A stretch of DNA of 10,613 bases, from NCBI RefSeq assembly GCF_959025735.1, contig NZ_CAUFJQ010000063.1:1-10613 (forward strand), written 5' to 3'. Below the pieces are notes generated by a model, which saw nothing but the letters and a program-made list of their open reading frames with translations, was not told where the DNA came from and did not search any database. Positions 5,179 to 10,613 of this stretch are shown here, piece after piece. Source of the DNA: an uncultured Streptococcus sp. Its GTDB lineage: Bacteria; Bacillota; Bacilli; Lactobacillales; Streptococcaceae. A program made the translations under genes and the position numbers. Within the stretch, counting starts at the first letter, position 1. The number at the start of each line of letters is the position of its first letter.

Positions 5179-7536
5179 ATGGCAAACAATAATCAATCAA
5201 AAAAAACACGGTCGACGAGACGACTGTCCAAAGCAGAATTAGAAAGAAAAAAAGCGATTCATCGCATGATTGTGACCATTCTGATCAGTCTGGTTTTAGT
5301 TTTAGCGACCTTGAAATTGGGAGCAGTAGGTGTCTTGGCCTACAACTTGATCCGACTGTTTGTTGGGAGTTTGGCTTACTTGGCTATTTTAGCGACCTTT
5401 TTCTACCTCTATGCCTTTAAATGGCTGGACAAACACGAAGGGGTGATTTCAGGATTCCTAAGCTTCTTTGCTGGGCTTCTCTTGATGTTTCAGGCCTTCT
5501 TTGTATCCTCCCTTCATTTAGACAATAATGGGATCAAGGTCACCTTTTCAAGAATCATGGCAGACTTGATTCATCTGCGAGTGGAGAGCTTTGCCGGTGG
5601 TGGTATGATAGGTGCCCTTCTTTATGCTCCTATTTCCTTCCTCTTTTCAAATATTGGCTCTTATTTTATCGGCCTTCTCTTTATTGGATTGGGGATTCTC
5701 TTGATGAGTCCTTACTCCATCTATGATTTGTTTGAAAAGGGCTCGGAAGCCTTCCATTCTTCTATGGAAAAACGTAAAGAGCGTCGCGAGCAGAAATTCC
5801 TTGAAAAGGAAGCGAGAGCTGCTGAGGAAGCCGCGGCAGCTGAAAGAGAGCAAGAAGAAGCAAGTGCAGTTCTTCCAACTCCCCTTTCAATGGAAGGGCA
5901 TCCTGTAGACCCTGAAACGGGAGAGGTGTTGGCGGAGGAGCCGTTCACAGAGTCCTTCCCAGAAGCCGAAATTGTCGCACCAACCACACCAGAGATCTAC
6001 CTGCCAGATGAAGAATGGCCTGAAGAGCCTGAAGCATACGAAGAGTTTCCGGAAGCCGAAGAATTCGAGGACGATGGGGAAGAAGTTCAAGTAGATTTCA
6101 CACCTAAGGAACTCCTTCAGTACAAGCTTCCAACGATTGATCTCTTCGCACCTGACAAGCCGAAAAATCAATCCAAAGAGAAAAACATCGTTCGTCAGAA
6201 TATCCGCATTTTGGAAGAGACCTTTGCAAGCTTCAATATCAAGGCGACAGTGGAGCGGGCAGAAATCGGTCCTTCTGTCACTAAGTATGAGGTCAAGCCA
6301 GCTGTCGGTGTGCGGGTCAACCGCATCTCCAATCTAGCAGATGATTTGGCCTTGGCACTAGCAGCCAAGGATGTGCGGATTGAAGCACCGATTCCAGGGA
6401 AGTCTCTGGTCGGGATTGAAGTGCCCAACTCAGAGATTGCGACTGTTTCCTTCCGTGAATTGTGGGAGCAGTCCAAAACAGACCCAGCTAAACTCCTTGA
6501 GATTCCTCTTGGGAAGGCTGTAGATGGCTCGGCACGAACCTTTGATTTGGCTCGGATGCCCCACCTCTTGGTAGCGGGTTCTACTGGATCTGGTAAGTCA
6601 GTAGCGGTCAATGGAATTATTTCGAGTATTTTGATGAAGGCTCGTCCGGACGAAGTCAAGTTTATGATGGTCGATCCAAAGATGGTGGAGCTTTCTGTCT
6701 ACAATGATATTCCTCACCTCTTGATTCCAGTAGTGACCAACCCACGCAAGGCTAGTCGGGCCCTGCAAAAAGTTGTCGATGAGATGGAAAATCGCTATGA
6801 GCTCTTTTCAAAAGTGGGGGCTCGCAATATTGCTGGCTTTAATGCCAAGGTGGCTGAGTACAATGCCCAGTCTGAGATGAAGCAAGTGCCCCTTCCTTTG
6901 ATCGTGGTCATTGTCGACGAGTTGGCAGACTTGATGATGGTGGCAAGTAAAGAAGTGGAAGATGCTATTATTCGCCTTGGACAAAAGGCACGTGCAGCAG
7001 GAATTCACATGATTCTTGCGACCCAACGGCCATCGGTTGACGTTATATCAGGTTTGATCAAGGCCAATGTGCCTTCCCGTGTCGCTTTTGCGGTATCATC
7101 TGGGACCGACTCACGGACCATCTTGGATGAAAATGGGGCAGAAAAATTGCTCGGTCGTGGAGACATGCTTTTTAAACCGATCGATGAAAATCATCCGATC
7201 CGTCTACAAGGATCCTTTATCTCAGATGACGATGTGGAGCGGATTGTCAACTTTGTCAAAGAGCAGGCAGAAGCTGATTATGATGATGCCTTCGATCCAG
7301 GAGAAGTATCGGAGTCAGACTTTGATGGAGGTATGGGTGGCTCTGATGAAGGTGATCCTCTCTTTGAAGAGGCCAAAGCGCTCGTCATCGAGACCCAAAA
7401 AGCCAGTGCTTCGATGATCCAGCGCCGCTTATCGGTTGGTTTTAACCGGGCGACTCGCCTCATGGAAGAGTTGGAAGCAGCGGGTGTGATTGGACCAGCT
7501 GAAGGAACCAAACCTCGAAAAGTATTGCAACAATAA
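5179..7536 (+). CDS. ftsK: DNA translocase FtsK/SpoIIIE
   Basis: FtsK is a septum-anchored hexameric ATPase that pumps DNA and helps clear and resolve the chromosome terminus during division. This 785-residue copy has a basic N-terminus and about four transmembrane helices between residues 30 and 180. A variable linker (about 185-305) is rich in E, A and P, with acidic runs such as EEWPEEPEAYEEFPEAEEFE. The motor follows, with Walker A GSTGSGKS (467-474) and Walker B IVVIVDE (575-581), then the conserved ILATQRPSVDVISG segment. The C-terminal gamma winged-helix domain (about 726-785), which reads DNA polarity, includes ASMIQRRLSVGFNRATRLME and ends PRKVLQQ. The motor and gamma parts closely match my memory of pneumococcal FtsK, as does the MAN start. 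Length is normal for streptococci. It appears to have its own promoter and a weak terminator after it. Confidence 0.97.
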   Translation: MANNNQSKKTRSTRRLSKAELERKKAIHRMIVTILISLVLVLATLKLGAVGVLAYNLIRLFVGSLAYLAILATFFYLYAFKWLDKHEGVISGFLSFFAGLLLMFQAFFVSSLHLDNNGIKVTFSRIMADLIHLRVESFAGGGMIGALLYAPISFLFSNIGSYFIGLLFIGLGILLMSPYSIYDLFEKGSEAFHSSMEKRKERREQKFLEKEARAAEEAAAAEREQEEASAVLPTPLSMEGHPVDPETGEVLAEEPFTESFPEAEIVAPTTPEIYLPDEEWPEEPEAYEEFPEAEEFEDDGEEVQVDFTPKELLQYKLPTIDLFAPDKPKNQSKEKNIVRQNIRILEETFASFNIKATVERAEIGPSVTKYEVKPAVGVRVNRISNLADDLALALAAKDVRIEAPIPGKSLVGIEVPNSEIATVSFRELWEQSKTDPAKLLEIPLGKAVDGSARTFDLARMPHLLVAGSTGSGKSVAVNGIISSILMKARPDEVKFMMVDPKMVELSVYNDIPHLLIPVVTNPRKASRALQKVVDEMENRYELFSKVGARNIAGFNAKVAEYNAQSEMKQVPLPLIVVIVDELADLMMVASKEVEDAIIRLGQKARAAGIHMILATQRPSVDVISGLIKANVPSRVAFAVSSGTDSRTILDENGAEKLLGRGDMLFKPIDENHPIRLQGSFISDDDVERIVNFVKEQAEADYDDAFDPGEVSESDFDGGMGGSDEGDPLFEEAKALVIETQKASASMIQRRLSVGFNRATRLMEELEAAGVIGPAEGTKPRKVLQQ

Positions 7537-7542
7537 GTCTAG

Positions 7543-7579
7543 GGGGAAGAGGGCACTTGCCCCACTCCCTTTTCTTTTT
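7543..7579 (+). terminator. Probable weak terminator after ftsK
   Basis: GGGC and GCCC pair around an ACTT loop. After a 3-by-3 internal bulge, GGGA pairs with TCCC. The run TTTTCTTTTT (7570-7579) follows the stem. The interrupted stem suggests partial termination, so some ftsK transcripts may continue into the next two genes. I see no convincing separate promoter in the 67-base gap. Confidence 0.5.
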
Positions 7580-7603
7580 ATAGAAAATAGAAAGTAGGAC
7601 CAG

Positions 7604-7990
7604 ATGAAGTTAGATACGATTCATCATATTGCCATCATTGGACGGGATCGCGACGCTATGTTGCATTTTTATGTGGAGCAGTTGGGCTTTGCGATTGTCA
7701 GTGAGTATGACCGTCCCGAACGGGGAGATATCTTGATCAATCTCCGTCAGGGGCAGCTGACTTTAGAACTCTTTATCAAACCGACGGCCCCAGAACGTCC
7801 GAAGCTCCCCTTGCCCGAGCATGCGGGACTGCGTCATCTGGCCTTTAAAGTGGAGGATGTAGAGGCCTATCTAGCTAGATTGGATCAGCTAGGTATTGAG
7901 AATACAGGCCTTCGCTATGACGATTTTGATGGCAAGAAGATGGCATTTTTCTTCGATCCAGAAGGATTGCCCTTGGAAATACATGAGTGA
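7604..7990 (+). CDS. VOC-family (glyoxalase I-like) metalloprotein, YaeR-like
   Basis: A 128-residue single-domain member of the vicinal oxygen chelate superfamily, close in pattern to E. coli YaeR. Shared landmarks are an early HHIAII, FYVEQLGF, LELF followed by a PERP motif, GLRHLAF, and the C-terminal DPEGLPLE. The expected metal ligands are present: His8, Glu55, His78 and Glu125. Members of the superfamily bind a divalent metal and act on small molecules such as methylglyoxal adducts, but the substrate of YaeR-type proteins is not settled, so glyoxalase activity is only a possibility. It should be cytosolic and dimeric like its relatives. AGGA (7596-7599) precedes the ATG at short spacing. 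The stop lies 8 bases before the ATPase start and within its RBS region, so the two genes are probably co-transcribed. Confidence 0.9.
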   Translation: MKLDTIHHIAIIGRDRDAMLHFYVEQLGFAIVSEYDRPERGDILINLRQGQLTLELFIKPTAPERPKLPLPEHAGLRHLAFKVEDVEAYLARLDQLGIENTGLRYDDFDGKKMAFFFDPEGLPLEIHE

Positions 7991-7998
7991 GGAAAGCA

Positions 7999-10317
7999 AT
8001 GGTTAGATTAGAAGGACTCAGTCAGGAAGAAGTAGCGAAAAAGATCCAAGAGGGCAAGCAAAATAAGGTCACGGTCAAGACAGAAAAAAGTATTGGGCAG
8101 ATCATTCGAGACAATGTCTTTACTTACTTTAATCTGATTTTCCTGGTCTTAGCGTTCTTGCTGGTAGCAGTGAAGTCTTGGAACAATCTCTTGTTTGTCC
8201 CGGTCGTCGTGGTCAACTCCTTGGTAGGGATTGTGCAGGAAGTCCGCTCTCGACGGATCTTGCGTCAGATGCAATTTCTACATATGAGTGAGGCGATCGT
8301 TCTTCGCGAAGGAAAAGAAGTCACTCTACCTATCGATCAGCTGGTGGAGGGCGATCTAGTTTGCTTTCAAGCTGGAGATCAGATCTATGCGGATGGGGTC
8401 TTGCTGGAGGGCGAGCTAAAAGTCGATGAGTCGCAATTGACCGGTGAAGCTGATGAGGTCAAAAAAGGAGCGCAAGACGCGCTCATGTCAGGTAGCTTTG
8501 TGATCGCTGGTCAAGGTTTAGCGCAACTAGAAAAAGTTGGGAACGACTCCTACATCAACCAACTGAGCCTGGAAGCCAAGCAGGTCAAGTCTCATGAGGA
8601 GTCTGACATGGTCCATGCAGTCAATCGTATTGTGGGGATCATTGGTCTCCTTATCATTCCGCTAGGTTCGCTCCTTTTTCTTCGCAGCTATATCAGCTTA
8701 GGTGATAGCCTCAACCTCAGTGTGACTTCAACAGTCGGGGCCTTGATCGGGATGATTCCAGAAGGCTTGTATCTCTTGATGACCTTGGCACTGGCTCTAG
8801 GTGCTGTCAGATTGGCCAAGGAAAAGGTCCTGCTCAATAGCATGAAGGGGATTGAGACCTTATCGCGCGTGGATATCCTTTGTGTCGATAAGACGGGGAC
8901 CATTACAGAGCCGGGTATGGAAGTGACAGAGATTCGTCCAGTTAAAGATGCTCAAGACTTGGAAGCTCTAGCTCAGTATGTCAAGGCTAGTATGGATCAA
9001 AACGATACCATGGATGCCATCCGAAAATTTCATAAGACACCAGTCAGCCAGCCTTGGAAGGCTAAAGACATTCAGCCCTTTACGTCTAAGAAAAAGTATG
9101 GAGCCATTGCCTTTGAATCTGGGATCTATGTATTAGGCGCACCAGAATTTGTCTTACGAGAGGGCTTCTCTGAGGTTGAAGAGGAGATAGCTCCTGCTAC
9201 TCAGGCAGGCAATCGGGTCTTGGCTTTTGGGAAATATCGAGGAGAACAGCTTGGAGAGACTTTAGAGGCTCCTGTAGACTTGGTGGCCTGGATTATTCTC
9301 TCCAATCCTTTGAGAAAAAATGCCAAAGAAACCTTTGCCTACTTTAAAGAACAAGGTGTAACCATTAAGGTCATTTCAGGGGACAACCCAGCTACAGTTT
9401 CTGCCATCGCGCAAAAAGCAGACATTGAAGGAGCAGAAAATCTGATCGATGCCAGAACCTTACTGACGGAAGAAGATTTGCACCAGGCGGCGAGCCAATA
9501 TACGGTCTTTGGTCGGGTGACACCAGAGCAAAAGAAAAGCCTTGTTGAAGGCTTGCAGGCAAAGGGGCATAAAGTCGCCATGACTGGAGATGGCGTCAAC
9601 GATATTCTGGCCCTCAAAACAGCGGATTGTAGTATTGCGATGGAATCTGGAAATGACGCGACCAAAAAGATGGCGCAAGTGGTTTTACTAGATTCCGACT
9701 TTGGGAAGATGCCGTCCATCGTGGCAGAAGGTCGGCGGGTGGTCAATAATATTCAACGATCAGCCAGTCTCTTTTTGATCAAGAATATCTTTTCTATTTT
9801 GTTGGCTATCTCAGTGACCCTCTTAGCCTTTACCTATCCCATCATGCCGTCGCAGATGTCTTTGATCAGTGGTTTTACGATTGGGATTCCAGGATTCTTT
9901 CTAGCTCTTGAGCCCAATAGCGAGCGCATCAAAGGGCGCTTTATCGAAACGGTCTTTAAAAATGCGCTACCTGCTGCCTTGACGGATTTTATACTGATTT
10001 TTAGTCTGGTCTTGCTGTCATCTACATTTGGCATCAAGTCGGAAGAGCTCTCAAGTGCAGCCATCTGCTTGATGGCCTTCGTTGGATTTACCATCATCTA
10101 CCAAGAATCCCAGCCTCTCAATCACTACAAGAGACTAGTTCTTCTAGGAAATATCCTAGCCTTCCTGGTTTCAAGCAGTATCTTAGGTAGATTCTTTAAC
10201 ATGAGCCCCTTGAGGATCCAAACACTGGTCCTCTGTGCCATCATGGCAGTTCTTGCTCTAATCTTGATTCAAGTTTTCAAGAAACTAGTGGGCTGGTTCT
10301 TTCATCGGAAGAAATAA
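7999..10317 (+). CDS. Cation-transporting P-type ATPase, Exp7/CtpE-like
   Basis: A complete P-type ATPase of 772 residues that uses ATP through an aspartyl-phosphate to move a cation across the membrane. Order of parts: two helices (about 41-80), actuator domain with TGE (148-150), helices 3 and 4 with the ion-site motif PEGL (254-257), phosphorylation site DKTGT (Asp297), nucleotide-binding domain, SGDNP (460-464), hinge TGDGVND (529-535), then about six C-terminal helices. There is no N-terminal metal-binding domain and no CPC motif, which argues against copper or zinc export. PEGL is typical of calcium-type pumps, and the sequence resembles pneumococcal Exp7 and mycobacterial CtpE; calcium or another divalent cation is therefore likely, not shown. 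I chose the ATG at 7999 because GAGGAA (7989-7994) sits at ideal spacing. A GTG at 7987, overlapping the previous stop, would add four residues but has a poorer RBS. Confidence 0.93.
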   Translation: MVRLEGLSQEEVAKKIQEGKQNKVTVKTEKSIGQIIRDNVFTYFNLIFLVLAFLLVAVKSWNNLLFVPVVVVNSLVGIVQEVRSRRILRQMQFLHMSEAIVLREGKEVTLPIDQLVEGDLVCFQAGDQIYADGVLLEGELKVDESQLTGEADEVKKGAQDALMSGSFVIAGQGLAQLEKVGNDSYINQLSLEAKQVKSHEESDMVHAVNRIVGIIGLLIIPLGSLLFLRSYISLGDSLNLSVTSTVGALIGMIPEGLYLLMTLALALGAVRLAKEKVLLNSMKGIETLSRVDILCVDKTGTITEPGMEVTEIRPVKDAQDLEALAQYVKASMDQNDTMDAIRKFHKTPVSQPWKAKDIQPFTSKKKYGAIAFESGIYVLGAPEFVLREGFSEVEEEIAPATQAGNRVLAFGKYRGEQLGETLEAPVDLVAWIILSNPLRKNAKETFAYFKEQGVTIKVISGDNPATVSAIAQKADIEGAENLIDARTLLTEEDLHQAASQYTVFGRVTPEQKKSLVEGLQAKGHKVAMTGDGVNDILALKTADCSIAMESGNDATKKMAQVVLLDSDFGKMPSIVAEGRRVVNNIQRSASLFLIKNIFSILLAISVTLLAFTYPIMPSQMSLISGFTIGIPGFFLALEPNSERIKGRFIETVFKNALPAALTDFILIFSLVLLSSTFGIKSEELSSAAICLMAFVGFTIIYQESQPLNHYKRLVLLGNILAFLVSSSILGRFFNMSPLRIQTLVLCAIMAVLALILIQVFKKLVGWFFHRKK

Positions 10318-10373
10318 AAAAGAGAGTGGGACAGAAATCGGTAATTCGTTAGAATTCGATTTCGTCGTCCCAC
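10317..10373 (-). terminator. Hairpin with minus-strand T-run (left end of the palindromic element)
   Basis: GTGGGAC (10326-10332) pairs with GTCCCAC (10367-10373). Inside it GAAATCG (10334-10340) pairs with CGATTTC (10357-10363), and AATTC pairs with GAATT around a GTTA loop. Read on the minus strand the stem is followed by CTCTC-like bases and six T, so it can end leftward transcripts. On the plus strand no T-run follows, but the hairpin could still protect the ATPase mRNA 3' end. Confidence 0.5.
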
Positions 10374-10499
10374 CTCCGCACAGTTGAGTAGGGCTGTAAA
10401 AGCTGATGAAATCAGCGTAGTAGAGCCCACTCAACCACTGCGTCTTGCTCGACAATCCAAAAATAATTGAGAGGCTAGGACTTTTGTCCCAGCCTCTTT
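10321..10499. repeat. Palindromic intergenic element with three hairpins (streptococcal repeat)
   Basis: This gene-free stretch folds into three consecutive hairpins: 10326-10373, 10377-10442 and 10470-10497. The middle one pairs CGCA (10377-10380) with TGCG (10439-10442), GTTGAGT (10383-10389) with ACTCAAC (10429-10435), GGGCT with AGCCC, and GCTGAT with ATCAGC around a GAA loop. Very similar elements recur between genes in mitis/sanguinis-group streptococci; this is from memory, and only one copy is in this window. It lies between convergent genes. No open reading frame of note and no transposase are present, so it is either a structured terminator/RNA repeat or a small non-autonomous mobile element. 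Confidence 0.65.
10470..10499 (+). terminator. Terminator-like hairpin (right end of the palindromic element)
   Basis: GAGGCTAGGAC (10471-10481) pairs with GTCCCAGCCTC (10486-10496) around a TTTT loop, with one A-C mismatch. Only TTT follows on the plus strand, while the minus-strand side is followed by a looser T-rich stretch. It probably serves in both directions between the convergent genes. Confidence 0.55.
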
Positions 10500-10503
10500 G
10501 CCA

Positions 10504-10613
10504 TTAGATAAATAAACTAACGGTTAGGATCAGATAGAGCAAGAAGGTGATCAGAAACCCAGCGCGCCAGAAGTATTTGATAAATTTCGGATAATAAAAA
10601 CTCTTTTTCTTTT
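10504..10613 (-). CDS. 3' end of a minus-strand membrane protein gene (partial)
   Basis: On the minus strand the frame entering from the right edge gives 35 residues before a TAA at 10506-10504. It starts with a basic stretch (KKKSFYYPKFIKYFWRAG) and ends in one hydrophobic helix (FLITFLLYLILTVSLFI). This is a typical C-terminal membrane helix preceded by positive charges. Both other minus-strand frames are interrupted here. The gene faces the ATPase gene, and the hairpin element lies between the two. Too little is visible to name the product. Confidence 0.6.
   Translation of the reverse strand, partial: KKKSFYYPKFIKYFWRAGFLITFLLYLILTVSLFI

Noticed and set aside
5647..7511. Several open frames on both strands inside ftsK
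   Set aside because: They are shadows of the conserved FtsK frame with no independent start signals or recognisable motifs.
7557..7584. TTGCCC/TATAGA as a promoter for the VOC gene
   Set aside because: It overlaps the predicted ftsK terminator, both boxes are weak and the spacing is 16; not strong enough to annotate.
9339..9746. 135-codon minus-strand open frame inside the ATPase gene
   Set aside because: It overlaps the conserved hinge and phosphorylation-domain motifs of the ATPase on the other strand; no RBS or protein-like pattern.
10377..10499. CRISPR or tRNA-like structure in the hairpin element
   Set aside because: There are no evenly spaced repeats with unique spacers, and the stems do not form a cloverleaf or end in an acceptor pattern.

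Overview
The window looks like chromosomal DNA of a Streptococcus, most likely from the mitis/sanguinis/parasanguinis side of the genus. The C-terminal half of the FtsK/SpoIIIE protein reads almost like the pneumococcal one, the cation P-type ATPase resembles pneumococcal Exp7, promoters and ribosome binding sites are low-GC Firmicutes type, and a long palindromic intergenic repeat near the right end is of a kind I recall from these species. I cannot fix the species.

Left half (about 1-5030): an AT-rich accessory-looking locus made only of membrane proteins I do not recognise. At the left edge a minus-strand gene begins with a signal-peptide-like start (MKKLIALLL) and has its own promoter, so the locus is divergently transcribed. 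Rightward come a four-helix membrane protein with a central soluble domain (252-1076), an in-frame open tail after its stop that looks like a gene remnant (1077-1292), a terminator, and a three-helix protein with a TPR-like cytosolic region and an outside C-terminal domain (1427-2689). Then follow two tandem paralogous six-helix proteins (2751-3650 and 3631-4530) and a three-helix protein (4523-5026), which overlap and are probably translationally coupled. The first two rightward genes are each preceded by a copy of the same promoter block (55 bp, 50 identical, the first 28 perfect), suggesting co-regulation. A terminator at 5080-5107 closes the locus.

Right half (about 5160-10613): conserved chromosomal genes. 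ftsK (5179-7536) encodes a DNA translocase; its extended -10 box lies so close to the ATG that its mRNA is predicted to be leaderless. A weak terminator follows, then a YaeR-like vicinal-oxygen-chelate (glyoxalase-fold) protein (7604-7990) and, 8 nt later, an Exp7/CtpE-like cation P-type ATPase (7999-10317), probably one operon. A 174-bp element with three strong hairpins separates the ATPase from the convergent 3' end of a minus-strand membrane protein gene (10504-10613).

No tRNA, rRNA, CRISPR array, transposase or phage gene was seen. The part most likely to hold something undescribed is the all-membrane-protein locus at 1-5030.
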